This document shows positions 23,201-36,170 of a DNA stretch of 64,000 bases, one piece after another (positions within the stretch are counted from its first letter, which is position 1; each line of letters starts with the position of its first letter). This DNA is from Capitulum mitella (Eukaryota; Arthropoda; Thecostraca; Pollicipedomorpha; Pollicipedidae), in contig CP099849.1 of assembly GCA_030062745.1 (NCBI GenBank), positions 19,266,144 to 19,330,143 on the forward strand. The letters are read 5' to 3'. Made by a program: the position numbers and the translations under genes. The notes beneath the pieces were generated by a model. That model searched no databases, was not told where the DNA came from, and worked only from the letters and a program-made list of their open reading frames with translations.

Positions 23201-25815
23201 TATCATTTAAGACGAATTTCAGATAACGCCATTGACACCGTCAGCCGGGTCAACGTTAAACGGGTCCGAGTGTTTCAAATAAACTGAACAGCTCGCAAAA
23301 TATTCCATTCGCCATGACTTTACAGCGCCCAGACATTTTAAAATGGGATGTCATGAGACAAAACAACTCAAACGTTCATGCCCCTATTTGTCTTTACGAT
23401 GACCCGGATCCTGTAACAAAACTGTGGCCATCGGCCGGTTTTTTCTTACTAGAGAATCCCTTTCTTCAAGTTCAAACGTTTTAAGGCAGTCCTCCTCCCC
23501 CTCCTTCAAGTCTTGCTACGTGATCAATGCGACGTTTACAAAAGGTCATGGGTCAAAGAAGCCGTTTGCATTGCGACCCAGTTTGCGGAGAACGGACTGC
23601 GACGCGAAATATTCCATTCTTAGCACTCAGTGGAAAGTGAGGACCGAGGCGAGATCAATACGGCGCCCCGCGAAACGTTTAAAGAACCAGTAGCGCAGCA
23701 AGGACAATGAACCTCGCGACCGCCGCGTGAAGATCGATACGTCAACAACTGATTCGGGCAGCGGGCCCCCGGCGACCTAGATGCCATCTATCGGCCGATC
23801 TGCGCTGCCATCTAACGGCAGCCGTGGTCCGTTGCAGGTGCTGATCGGCATCCTGTCGCTAAGTTTGAATTTGGTGTGCGACTGTCGGCTGGACCGGGAG
23901 GAGTACGCCCGGTCGGCGAACGCCATCAACTTCACCTCGCTGGCGCTGGTGTTCACGATCACCACCACCAACGTGCTGATCTCGGCGTTTGACGTGCGGC
24001 CGGTGCCGGCTCCGAACGCGCCGCCTTCTGCCGCCGGCGAGCCCTAGACCGGCCGCGGGGTCGCAGCCGCGCGCCCGTCACTCGCCCAGCGGGGCCGTGG
24101 CGATCATTGCGCAATGAAACTGAACTTTCGTGGCGAACGTTTAGGCAGGGCAAAGCGAAGCCAAGGGGACAATGAGACAGTCCACAAGATGGATAACCAA
24201 CGATTGGAACGTTGGTGAGATGAGTTAGAGGGTTGAAGAAACATCAGCGTGGAATGGATTTCAGTTACTCAGGCTGGGGGCACGACCCATTGACATACTT
24301 AATCTGAAAGAAAAGAACACTGCTGCGGATAGAGAACTGACTACTTATTTCATGTTTATGATATCCATGTCCATCTCAAAATGGCCGTCATTTTACGCGA
24401 CGCTCGTAAACATGATTATTTTCTAAAGGAATACTTTGGCGCTAAACCTTGGTTTATCCTTTTGACAAAACCTGACTTATGATGATTGTGATTTTTTTCG
24501 TGAATTTGCCGAACCATCATTGTTCTCCGTTCCATACGGCGATACAATTCAAAGAACTTGCTAACGTTTAGCATTTGTTGGAGAAAAACGGTAAATAACA
24601 TTTGCTTAATGCTCATAACAAGCTTTTGAAACACGCTGCTATTTAATGCTTGTATTATGTCTTGTTTTCCTTTCCGAAATAAAGTCAGTCAATCAGCAAA
24701 ATGTCTTCGAGATTTGCAAACTGTCGATGAGAATGCACGTTCCTTTTTGCATTTTGTCATCATTTTGTGGACTGACCGTAACATGAAGGGTATCTAAGAC
24801 TGCGAACAATATGGGGTGTTGGAGCTGGCTGAGGGGGCAGCGGAGTAGCTTCATTCCACCTCGGCCGGGCCGGGCTGAGCCGGCCCCGAGGCGCTGCTTG
24901 GTTAGAAAAGACGTCAAGATTACGCCCCCCCCCCCCCTACACGTTCAAACATATATCCTTGACAGGGGACACTGCCGTGCGCAGACCACTACAATTCAAC
25001 CCTCGCCCGTGTAGTGCCTTCTGCATAAAGCGGACGTATGGGGAGGGACTGTTACGACCCCCCACCCCCACCCCCTCGGCTATTTCCACACCGGGAGTCC
25101 TAGAGCGTCGAGGAAGAAACCAGCGTGTTGCGCGTGACAAGATCTCGCAACTGGTGTGTCTTTTAAAGGTCTCAGATCAACGGATGACCTTCCAGATTGG
25201 GTCAAAGGTCAAAAATTGGCAGGTGGTTCTTTTTCGAGTTTAGCGCAAATGAACGCCATAGAATAAATGGTGGTGAAAAGAAGCGGATGTCATGGTGCCG
25301 TCAATAAATTATGAGTCTTTATGACACAACATGATTGCATATTATCCATGGAGTCTAATCCAGGTCATGCTAGGTCAGTCCTTGTCAAACGCTGTCGTCG
25401 ACCGAAATGCGTTGTCGGAGCTGCAGAAACATTTTTGTAGATAATAATAGATGCCGAAGTCAAATGTAATATATCAGTTAATTGTTAACTCAGTCATCTC
25501 AAAAACACCGTTGTCGAATAACATGTAAAGGTCATCTTAGGTCATCGAAGATAACCTGGAGTCAGTGACCTGGACTGACCTTGGATTAGCTCAAAAGCAA
25601 CCTAAATTTCTATCATTAGATTTCTTTCACCCACAGCGATCTGCATATGTCGGTTGTTTTGCGATATTTAATCCCTATCGCATTTCCAAAGATAAAAAGT
25701 AAAGTGTTTCCCGCCTTAGCTCATGACCTCAGCTTACACTTTCGACAATCCCTACAGTGAGTATAAGTCTGTTTAATCTATATATGGTCTTATGGAATAT
25801 ACAATGCGGTGTCGA

Positions 25816-25860
<45 letters not shown>

Positions 25861-28800
25861 ATATGCGCACTCCAACCGTCTTACAACGAGATAAAACTGA
25901 CACCGCTTGAAAACGGCCGCGTCGGTGCGAAAACGGATGGCATGACTCCCGTTATGACATCACAGCTCGTTACCATGGCAATGTAGAAGAAAAATATTTT
26001 CTCTATAAGATATGGAAAAGATGCCCCAGAAGGTAGGCCAAGTTTCAGATGGATCAAACATGTCTTTCGGAAGTTATCCTTGGAAAACCTCAGGGGGTTA
26101 CATCAATCCCCTCCCCCATAGGGACGAGGGTTAATACGAGTCTTATTGTTCGTAGTTCTGCGACATTCACATATTCTTATTCTTTTAAACGGTTTTTAAC
26201 GTAGGCACCGTGGCATTGTGCGCTTCTCTTTGTTATTTTGCAGGCATTTCCATGTGTTTGAATTTATTTTTATTTTTTTTTTTAAGATTGCTGGGACCTT
26301 TAATGTTTGACGAAATCAGTTGTCTTGACGACGACTGGGAAAAACACATGGACGATGCTTTCAGATCTTTGACTCGTGGGCACCTATAGACATGCATGTT
26401 GCCCATTTTCTGCATGTGTTCTGTGTCATGTTCTGAACTGCATGTTTGTTTTAAATCGCGTGTTGGCCATGACAAGCACTTGCAAAAAATCAGCAATAAC
26501 TGCTGTGTTCCTTACGTGCATCTGAATTCCTGTGTTCTTTTGTTTGGTATTTTTGTAACGTTTTCGCGCAATTGATAAAACGTTTGCCTATGAAATTATA
26601 AATATATTAGTAACATTTACGATAATTAAAGCAAGGTAACACCAGTATTAATCCACACAAATAACTCCACTGTGGAACGTTTTGCAGCCCAACAAACGTC
26701 TACTTCATTGATTTGATATTTTGCAATGGGTATGTTTCGTTGAGGGCACGATGGCTGTATGTCGTGTGTGTTTTTTTTTTGTCGGTGTGGTTCCGGATTT
26801 GCCGTGACCAGAGGCTCACCGAACGTTTCTCGTCGCCCAGATCATCCAGACGATCATAAACATCGTGCTGACGGTGCTGTAGGCAATAGACGGGGACAAC
26901 GCCCTCTGCCGCTACCGCATCCCCCTCAACTACGCCACCCTGGCGCTCGCCATGGGCACCACCTTCGTGGACGCCATTTGGTCCGGCTTCGGCTACGATG
27001 CCAAGCTTCCTCAGAGTCCCGCTGCCAGCAGGGAGCCGTAGGGCGTGCGGTCCGTGGTGACCACGTGTTCAGGTCGTCCAAGGTCGCTGGAGTCTGGCGC
27101 GAGCGTGTCGTCCCTGTACCTGGATAAATCGTCGTTGCGGTGCGCTTAGCGTGCAGCGGTCTTTTTTACGACCCACAGCCGGCGTGCGACAGGCAGGCAC
27201 AGCTTCTTGGATTGTTGCCCTGATGTGAGGTCAGGCTGCGCTGTTCTGTGTCTTCACTGCGAGTGCCGTTGCCTAGGCGAGGCGCATTCTCCACGATTCG
27301 GTCATAGACATCAAGCAGTGCAATGACGCTACCTCGGCACTACGCAGTTTTTAGTTTAGGGTGGCAACTAGTTTTAAGTGGATTTCCGAGTGCATGTGCT
27401 GCAGTTTGCAAAGGCGACCATACCTAATTTGTCACCTCCTTGGATGCAGAAGCAGGGTTATGTTAAAGCCTTTTTAGACTCGTTTTGCCATTACGGCGTA
27501 GGAAAATACGAACTGTTCGCCATCTCTGCACTGCTACATTGTGCTGTCAGAGATGCAATGCAGCGTCCTAGATAGATCATCATAGAACATCATAGATGCC
27601 CAGCATTTTTGTCCATTACATACGGCAGTCATCAAGTATACCCAGCAATGTTGTGAAGCGCGAGCGACGCGAAATATCATTCATCTGTCTGCGTCTGCTT
27701 CTGTTAAATAATTACTTTGCCTCTAAGCGTCGCGCACAAAAGCACGAACAAAGAACAAGTGCCTTTGGCATAGTCAAGAAACCGGCTCTACGGGAATATG
27801 AGTTCGCAAATAGATCTGATAATCCCAGGCTTGACGGGAAACTCCAACTTCCAGCTGTTCAATCCCCGTGAATCTGCAAGTCACTGTGACATTTCGCTCT
27901 TTCAGGCGATCTTCAGGACGATCTTGCGCTGTCATCGTGTGTGGCTAAAATACCTTGCGTCATTTTTCAGTCCCGAGGACTAGTTCTGCACGGTCGGAGT
28001 TTGCGTGCACCTTGAATGAACGAGGCTGAATAAAGCTTGTGATTCTAGACTTCTCGGTACACTAGAACCATGGATACAGACATTCAGGTCTGCTTGCTTT
28101 CAGGAGGGATTACCTGATTTCGGGTTGCTTGTGAAAGAAACAACAATGCATATGTTACATTTGTTGCAGATAATTGTATGACAAGTAATGATTGGAAATA
28201 CTGGTCTTTTATCCAAAGCAACATTTTGCGTAACACGTACGTGGGATATGACAATCGGTTCCCGCAAGTTTCGCTGAGCGAGGATGTGATGCTTTTGGCT
28301 GGTGGCGTCGTCTCTCGTTAAATGGCATTTAAATGCATCTCAAACAGAATTTGTATAAGAGCTTAAGACCTCTCAAAAATCCAAGCCGCAACCCATCTCT
28401 CCCTGGTCCAACTGTGGTCCGTTCCACCAAAACCCGGCATTCCATCATTTTGATACGTCGTTCAAGACTTGTAGTGTTAGTGGTAATGACATGGCACTGC
28501 CACAAAAATGCAGACGTACACAGACTTATGCAACTAATTTGGCTGTTTAGATGGAAGATGGCACAGAAAAATTAATTTATCCCACGCCGAAAGCAGCTTT
28601 TTTGCGGTGCGTGACGTGCTGCAGCAATATTATTAACTTTCCGGGATTAATGTTAAGAACAATCGACACACTGTAATTAATAACTTGTTAAATCGTTGTG
28701 ATAAACCTTGGTAAATATTTGAAAACCTTGCGTGTATCTAGACGGAAATGTGGTACCGATGACACATCCTCAAAACACAATTGCTTCTTAATGAGGTTTC

Positions 28801-29796
28801 TGTTTCCTTCTGTACTTGATTATGGATAAAATCGCCAGCTTCTTTCAGTGCATTTTCCGCATAAGCATCCATCCCCGAATCCATACCAAGACCAAACAAG
28901 GAATTTCTGACGATTCATATGGAAACTTCTACACTTTTGCCTTGACGACTGTGTTTTGACGGCAATGTCCGTGAAATTTGACTGACTTACTTTATTGTTA
29001 TATGTTTCCCTGCGGTTCGAGATAAAATCATTACACCACTTGCGAGTTAAAACATTTTTTTAAAACAACTCGTCTTGACTCGCTGTTTAACATTTCTTTT
29101 AACCGCTCGCGGTGTGGCATATATTTTAAAAATGACGTTTCGAAGAGTATTTCTAAAAAAGAACCATATACAGTTGTTTATTTCAGGTCATTGCTTGATG
29201 CTTTTCCATTAGACAGAGAACACTACACAAGTGAATAACATGTCCATCGCAACAAACCGAGAACAAACTGTAAACGAGAACGTGGAAACATTTCTTCCCG
29301 AATTGATGTCCACAATTCATTGATTAGTCTCTGGTTTTTGTTGGCCATATTCCGTTCCGCCCTTAAAACCCAGGCGTACCAGGCCCACACAAATCGCTGT
29401 TCTTACGACCTTGTAGCCCCAAAGTCCAAGGCAGTATGACCTTTTGGAAGGTCATCGTACCTGTCTTCCATCATTCAGATCATAATGGGATTTACCGTTC
29501 CTGTTTCCTGGCGTTTCACATCCTGTTAGGACTCCTAGTAACATATGGCTCTCCTGTTTCAGATCCTGGTGGGAATCCTCCTGATGATTCTCGGAGCTTT
29601 GGACATCACTGACAGTTCCCCGACTCAAAGGGCGGCAGACATCATCAATGACGTCAGCATTATACTTGTCTTCATGGTCACTCTGCTTAACATTGTTATC
29701 GCTGCCTTCGGCATACAGAACACCAAAAAGATTTATGTGGAGGCTACACCTAAATCAGAATCGTCTGCACAGCTCCGGTATTGGGACATAAAATGA
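20170..29796 (+). CDS. Ninjurin-family membrane protein gene, copy B
   Basis: Tandem paralogue of the copy A gene, offset by about 16.25-16.33 kb. Exons: 20170-20214, 21877-22053, then 23838-24047 (3a) or 29563-29796 (3c). The 3b-like exon at 26841-27041 is broken. All splice signals are kept; the exon 2 donor is GTACGT instead of GTGCGT. Protein changes from copy A are Ser8Gly and Ala42Ser, none in 3a, and several in the 3c tail (for example Ile to Met in TM2). Family signature, topology and probable role are as for copy A. Low divergence points to a fairly recent duplication. Whether both copies are expressed cannot be told from sequence. Confidence 0.83.
21877..22053 (+). CDS. Ninjurin copy B, common exon 2
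   Basis: A 177-nt, phase 0-0 exon between the acceptor CCAACAG and the donor GTACGT. It encodes the YATKK, MLDVALL and NASQL ninjurin block and the first half of TM1. One substitution from copy A (Ala42Ser). Confidence 0.9.
23838..24047 (+). CDS. Ninjurin copy B, alternative last exon 3a
   Basis: 210 nt after the acceptor GTCCGTTGCAG. By eye it is identical to copy A exon 3a, and the flanks are also nearly identical. It encodes the same 69-residue second half of the protein. Confidence 0.8.
   Translation: MLIGILSLSLNLVCDCRLDREEYARSANAINFTSLALVFTITTTNVLISAFDVRPVPAPNAPPSAAGEP
25819..25855. repeat. TA microsatellite, copy B
   Basis: A nearly pure TA run orthologous to the longer compound repeat of copy A. 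Confidence 0.9.
26841..27041 (+). pseudogene. Ninjurin copy B exon 3b, broken by an early stop
   Basis: Homologous over its whole 201 nt to copy A exon 3b, with the acceptor CGTCGCCCAG kept. After 13 codons the GAG of copy A is TAG (26880-26882). The rest stays in frame with only point changes, so a single nonsense mutation is the defect. Used as a last exon it would end the protein inside TM1, after residue 87. Confidence 0.8.
29563..29796 (+). CDS. Ninjurin copy B, alternative last exon 3c
   Basis: 234 nt after the acceptor CTGTTTCAG: 77 codons and TGA. It is intact, with the canonical-like second half of TM1 (ILVGILLMILG) and TM2 ending NIVIAAFGI. Differences from copy A are one Ile to Met in TM2, Glu to Gln after it, and several tail changes. 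Confidence 0.8.
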   Translation: MLVGILLMILGALDITDSSPTQRAADIINDVSIILVFMVTLLNIVIAAFGIQNTKKIYVEATPKSESSAQLRYWDIK

Positions 29797-31071
29797 AACT
29801 TTGCAGGAGTAACATGACATTCGGAGGATGGGGTTTGTCGCAGTGACGATCATTTCGAAGAGGTTAGGATAAATCCAAGGTTATTTCAAAACAAAATGCT
29901 TATTCTGGCATCCAGCTCATCAAGCCATGCATTTGCGGTCTGAAGTTTGAACGTCATTTACCACTGTGATACCATTACATATAACGATTTCGAATCCTAA
30001 CATGGCGAAGGGCTATCCAGGCGTACGCTCTGTCAGTGTTGCTTTGAGCTAGCAAGATTGGAACACACTTGTTAGCGTTGACTGGCCTCCTTAATGTCAC
30101 CATGTTCTGTAAAGGTCAACAGAAACCGCAGGAGGGTGACGCTAATAGGCCAGGCCAGGGACGTTAGAGTTCGCGTTTTTACAAACGGCCACGGCGTCGA
30201 ACTGTCACGATAACTGACGTCACGTCAGACGGACGCCGCGCAAAACTCGGCGGAAGCGCACTGTTCGGCCGGATCGTGCCGAGACCTGACTGCGGAATCA
30301 GTCAAGGTCGGCCGAGGTCGCCATTCGGCCAGCGTCGTTATATGGGGGCACTTCATTTTGTTCCTGTTGTTGTCAGCTGTCGCTTGCAGTTGTCGGATCG
30401 CGAGCGTGAAGACAAGTGGTAGGAGAGACGGCTGCTTTTGCGCACGCTTCGCGAGTGTTTGTATCGTGTTGGCGTCAAATCGATTGTTCACGAGTGCCTT
30501 TCTCGTCAGGAAATAAAAGTTGTCATGATTCTAACTCGGCTTTCAAAGCACCTGACTGGTACCCGTGAAGAGAAGATCGTCATTATTCATGCGTTTGTTG
30601 TTCTTTAGTTGAATTTCCATAAAAATACCCCATTTAGGGATGATATTGGCATTCGAAAGGTACCCATGCTGACAGAACCAAGTAAATTAAATGACTGCTG
30701 CCTTTCTCTAGACATTGTCTACCTGTATGTGAAGAGAAACGTAGGGCATGATGTATGTTCATGGCTGAAGAGAAACATATATATGCAAATATTCTCTTTG
30801 GATGGCGCATATTTGATGTGCCTCAAAATGGTGATAATAATGTGGACTCAAAGAAACAGCGGCGACGTTTTTCGTTGTTTTGCAAGGAGAACGTTATACC
30901 ATAGGCTGCCGGGGAAGACAAGAAATCACAAACATAAAAAAACGCATTTCTTTCAAATGACTCCTCCGAAAATCTCATAAAGTGGCCACGTTAACACCAT
31001 GAACAACGGAAACAACATCGCCGGGAGAAACAGCAAAAACAATTGTAACTAGATCAGAACGGTGCATTTCC

Positions 31072-31271
31072 ATTCCGCATGTCAAAGGAGTAAGTGAGGA
31101 AATATCAAGGCTCTTCCAGTCTCATGACATCCGATGGCATACCGGTCATATCGATTGTGGGGTGGCGTTATCAAGTCCTAAGACTCAGGGCCTAGCAACA
31201 AAGTCAAGGGCGCTGTCTACCAGCTCTCTTGTCAATGCGGCACCAGCTACGTTGGAGGTCGAGTGTGGCCT
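31072..31271 (+). mobile_element. Penelope-like retroelement relic, copy B
   Basis: Duplicated counterpart of 14652-14851 with the same frameshift, so it was inserted and decayed before the segmental duplication. Confidence 0.6.
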
Positions 31272-31988
31272 AACGGCGAATGCTGGCAAAATGTACTGTA
31301 TTGTACCAAAATGAAAAGGGAGTACAATGAATTCGCCACTTTAAAGCGCTAGAAATGAAACTGATTGGCATAAAAATTTTGACGTTACCAGCTCAACGTT
31401 CATCAGTTAAGAGCGATTAAGGGTTACGTGTTTGCTGGTTAAGGATGACGTACACTCGTTGAAGTAGAAATGTACTAAATAGCATATAAAAAATAAGATA
31501 AGATAAAGATAATATCGTTGAACCAGAAACACACTGCGGAACGAACAGCAAATAATGCTTCCAATAATATCTGTGCTGACATGACCATGTGGTGTTAAAT
31601 GTGTTGGCTAAAAGGCATCTCATAGTGAAATAGATTTGGCCATTTTTGAAATTATACGAAATGGAGTATTTGAACTATCGTCTATGGATGGTCTGGCGAG
31701 TGATGACGTACCCCAGGGCAGCCACCGGGGGGGGGGGTTATCGCAGCAGTCGCTGCGCGTGGAGCCGGCCGGCCGCGGCATGCTCAGCTAACCAGTCTCA
31801 TGTCTTTTTTTTGGAGTTTTCTGTGGTTCAGGCGAAAAAAGGCTGAGCTCAAAACAGGGCATATGATTTGCATTGGAAATCTGGTTCACAAAACTTATAG
31901 ATAAAAGCAAAGTCTCAAAGGTGTCACGCAATGACTTTTTCCTTCTACGAACCCGTAATCAAAAGTTTCCGAGAAACACAGAAACCTC

Positions 31989-33601
31989 GGGAATATGCCC
32001 AGGTTCCCCCATTTTGTACCAATGAATGCCAATTAGCGTAAAAATTAATATTTCTCGTTTCGCCGTATTGTTTTGCAACGGTAATCCTACTTTTATTAGT
32101 TAATGGAGAAAAATTTGCTTCTGACGGGTAATGAAATACAAGACAGAAAATTCAGAGGATAACATTTGCAACATTATTAACAATGCCTTTCCGAGAATTA
32201 GCATTTGTAACCATGAAATCCTTGAAATGAGTTGCGGATTTTTTTGGAAACAGCATTCAAAATGGCGACGTCTGTGAAGCAAACACTGCAACCCTGTTTC
32301 TGAATCACATCTAACTAATGTATTCATTTGAATGTGTCTATGGCATATGTTTCGTATATGCGCGTTCTTTGACGGTTCCCGGCAGTGTACGCATTGTTTC
32401 AGGTATTTAATTCATTGCAAAAACGGCATCAAAGTCGTCCTGTTTCACCTACATCAAATATTGTTTAAGCAAAACTGTTTTAACCCGGGCTCGCAGCATA
32501 TTTCGTTAAGCAAGGTTCCTACACCCCTCCGCACTCCATAATTTGCATTGATACCAATTTCGAATCTCTCAGACTTCCGGATTCAATTTAGTTCTGACAA
32601 ATAAAACCATGCGTGTTTCGTTGCATACTCCTGCACGCGGCGGGCACCACAGGTAGTGCACAATCTCTGCTGCATGGCAATGCCGCCTGGTTGACAGTCG
32701 AAATCGGCCTTTTGATTTCGTACTAAAAAAAAACGAAAGTGAGAAATGAAAACGTTAAGGAAGCTTATTTCGGTCCTAAATCCTCTGAAAAAGGCACGTG
32801 TCGTCTACTGTTTCATGTACATAATGTACGACTGGGCATTCAATTTTCTTCGAGGCGATACGCATTTCGAGCTGCTCTGACCCTGGGTTGCTGGTACAGC
32901 TTGCTGGAACCAAGACCGCTTTTGAAAATAAAAAGTGGGTAATTTGTTACGCAGCGAACCCCAGGCTCTGTCTGCGTACTTGAGCTTATTGGCTATGAAT
33001 TTAGCCAAATAATGCCAGTAAGTGACTCTTTTTTGCGAACAGTCCACATCAGGACGTGCAGGACTTACGAAAAGATAGACTGTAACCGAACCACAGTAAA
33101 ATGCGACCATGTTTTGGATGGATATGGGTCGCAAAAGAGCGGGCCAAATGTCGGTGTAATTTTCATTTCAATAAGTTGAAGGCCTCTGTACGATACTCAG
33201 GTAGAACCGATAACAGATTCAAGAATGAGTGCATGGTCCCTTTCGATGAGGCGTGACGCCCAAAACTTGGGTTGGAAGCGTTTGGCTGTCGGTAGAAACG
33301 AAAGGCGGTGCACGGAATTATACCAAGATGCTTTTGCCAAGTTGCTGCGATTTCTGGGTCGCTAGCACCACACTCAGATCTGAAAAAACATGTGGAGAAA
33401 CTTTTTTTGCACTGCCACGGCTTGCGGGTAGCGCGTGTCGCGAGTATTGAAACGTGGCGTGCGCCACGCGATTGCCCGTCCAATTTTTGTTTCAGGCTGA
33501 TGTCTTTCGAGCCGATCCGCCACGTGGTTGCCGAGAAAACTCGCCGGAACCAAGATAATGTTTGACGCTGTTAATGATTTTGGTTCAACGTGAAATCGCT
33601 A
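31989..33601. other. Non-coding stretch right of duplicon B
   Basis: Unique sequence with no recognisable gene. Small open frames on both strands show no family motif. Confidence 0.5.
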
Positions 33602-35107
33602 TGGGCGGAAAATTTCCCTTAAAGGATTCATCACCTGCCATCGACGGGCCGCACCGCAACGTGAGTTTGCCCATACACTGGTAAAGCGCATGCCTTTTCG
33701 AACGGTGAGTGGCACGTGCGGATCCGTCAGCAGGTTTGGGTCATGGACCGGAACACATATTTTCGGACAAACAGACACATTGTACTCACAAAGGAGATAA
33801 ATTTCGCGTAAAACGTTGAGGAAAATGTTGAAGCTGCTTCGCAGTAGTTTCGGAGACGACATCGGCTTTCAAAATGAAGGTCATTCCGTGGCAGAAGACT
33901 TCAATCATTCAAACGTAATTTGCTGAAGAATGTTGCAGATGCTACTGCTGTCATAGATCACCACTGGAAATGACGTAAAGGAATGTTAATTTGCAATGCA
34001 TGCCTTGCCCGCAGAAGAGTTGAAGAGCGCTTTGTGAAGTTAATAAGATAGCTAGATTTCCTTCCTTCAATAAAAAATGTCATGTTACTTGACTGAAAAG
34101 TATGGCACTGAATTTTAGAAAGCCCCGATAGTCACCGCCATGCAGGTGGCCTGCTCCCAGCTGGTTTAAATCGCATAGCTACTTTGATGCTACATTCTCG
34201 TCATATTTGTGTACTGCCACATAGCCTGTAGAAAGTGTTCTTTCTAACAGCCCGCGTGCAAAACCTTGCCGCATCGCCGGGGTTCATACAAGCCAACTCC
34301 GCTGCGGGCATATTCACACGTGATTTGTTCTTCTGACCAGGGGCATCAGACTGTAGTCACATCAAGGGTGTGAATGTGCCCGCAGCGGAGTTGGCTTGTA
34401 TGAACCCCGGCGATGCGGCAGGATTTTGCACGCGGGTTATTAGAAAGAACACTTTCTACAGCCTATGTGGCAGTACAAAAATATGACGAGAATGTAGAAT
34501 CAAAGTAGCTATGCGATTTCAGCCAGCTGGGAGCAGGCCACCTGCATGGCGGTGACTATCGAGGTTTTCTAAAATTCAGTGTTGTACTTGTCAGTCAAGT
34601 AACGTGATCAGGATCTAGCTATCTTAGCTATCTAGCTATCTAGCTGTCTAACAATCTAGCTATCTTATTAAATTCACGAAGCTCTTATCGATCCTTCTGA
34701 GGACAAGGCATTAATTGCGAATTAACATTCCTTTACGTCATTTTAGTGGTCATCTAACAAAACAGTAGCGTGCCGCAACATTCTTCAGCAAATTAAGTTT
34801 GAATGATTGAAGTCTCCTTCCACGCAATGACCTTCACTTTGAAATCCGATGTCGTCCCCGAAACTACTGCAAAACAGCTTCAGCATTTTGCTCAAAGTTT
34901 TACGAGGGATCTATGTACTATTTGAGTATAGTCTGTCTCTTTCTCTGCCTATTTCTTCGTCCAGAAACACGTGTTCCGGTCCATGACCCAAACCTTGTGA
35001 CGGATCGGCACGTGCCGCTCACCGTTCGAAATGTCTCGCGCTCGACCAGTGTCTCGGCAAACTCACGCTGCGATGCGGTTCCTCGTTGGTGCGTGATACA
35101 CCCTCGT
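33602..35107. repeat. Large inverted (foldback) repeat, arms about 0.7 kb
   Basis: Left arm about 33602-34324, spacer 34325-34360, right arm about 34361-35107 in opposite orientation. Inner arms match almost perfectly (GCCCGCAGCGGAGTTGGC and its complement); outer parts are more diverged. The right arm has a local CTAGCTAT expansion at about 34614-34670 that the left arm lacks. Looks like a foldback element or inverted duplication; no transposase seen. Confidence 0.8.
34614..34670. repeat. CTAGCTAT short tandem repeat in the right foldback arm
   Basis: Six or so degenerate copies of an 8-bp unit, present only in the right arm of the inverted repeat. Confidence 0.75.
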
Positions 35108-35109
35108 GG

Positions 35110-35620
35110 ATTAATAAATATTACACGGAAAGGCTCATGTCGCGAAAATCAAGAAACTCTAAAACTAGTTCCCGTTAATTTCAAACCGCGTTCGGCTACG
35201 GCGAACGCCGGAAGTCCTCGCGAAAATTGTTGCGTCTTTAATTCAACGTTTCGGCGTATATCTTGAACAAATCAGAGAAATAAGACGTGCGTCGGCATTT
35301 GCGGACTTTTACCTGCTCGCTGGTGCCTTTACCAGAACTTTTCTAATAACAACTCTTGAGAACCAAGCCATTTCTCGGTTTCATGCAGTCGGTTATGAGT
35401 AAGCATGTTTAGGGCGTAAATGGTTTACCTACTATCCAAAACTAAAAATGAAACCAGTTTCGGGCTCTACTTGTCGCGAGCTTTCCAACGGTGTGCTTAT
35501 TTTTATCGTGTGACCGACCGTTCGTGAGTTGGAGGGCGACCAATCGCCCCCTCGCCCCGTCGAGTGTGATCGGCGCCGAGTGCCCTTGGGGCGCGGGTAA
35601 GTTTATGCGGCTGACACTTG
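35110..35620 (+). repeat. Dispersed repeat R, copy 3 (diverged, next to the foldback)
   Basis: Shares TTTCGGCGTATAT, CATTTCTCGGT, TTATTTTTATCGTG and CGCGGGT in the same order as copies 1 and 2, with many substitutions. It begins directly after the right foldback arm. Confidence 0.6.
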
Positions 35621-35779
35621 GCGCTGCGTTGTTAGGATGCTATCGTATCCTCCCATTTTTATCGTAAGAGGGTATGTATGGTCCAAAACAATCTGCCCTG
35701 AATGGCGTTCTTATGAGATCACTGTAACCCACATTGCAAACACAGCCCCGGTTCAAAGAGCCCGGAACGCGACACCCTC

Positions 35780-36170
35780 CCTTCTCCACCACGTGTCAGC
35801 CGAGGGGGAGGGGGCACAGCCACTGTAAACGAAAACACGATCACACGTGCCCTGTCGCTGACCGGTACCGCCGCTCCGCCGGCTGCAGTGGCGTCACGGC
35901 TTCGGAGGCGCTGCGGCCGGCCGGCCGCCGCCAGACGGCGCCCAGTTGTGTAACGGGGCCGGATCTTCTGCAGCCGGCTGCTGGACCGGCAGCGGCGCTG
36001 CTGCCCAGCCAGGGGCCCGGCGTGGCGCAGTGCCGTCCGAGACGTGAGAGGGGCGGGCCGGTCGGAGGTGCAGAGCGACGCGTGCGACGCCGCAGGATCG
36101 CAGACAGCCAGGTCAGTGGCGGGAGACGGGAGCGGGAGTCGACGCGATCTGCGTGAGGTTGTGAGTAGGC
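35780..36170. promoter_or_regulatory. GC-rich island
   Basis: CpG-rich block in AT-rich surroundings, with possible donors (GTGAGTAG near 36164) at its right edge. Could be a promoter/first exon of an unrecognised transcript or of the downstream STEAP gene. Nothing in it is recognisably protein-coding. Confidence 0.25.

Larger units (their letters stand above)
17182..31988. repeat. Tandem duplicon, copy B (about 14.8 kb)
   Basis: Direct repeat of 857-15572. The offset varies from about 16,250 to 16,420 because of small indels. It contains the copy B ninjurin gene with exon 3b broken, and 106 bp near 30513 that copy A lacks. Confidence 0.9.
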
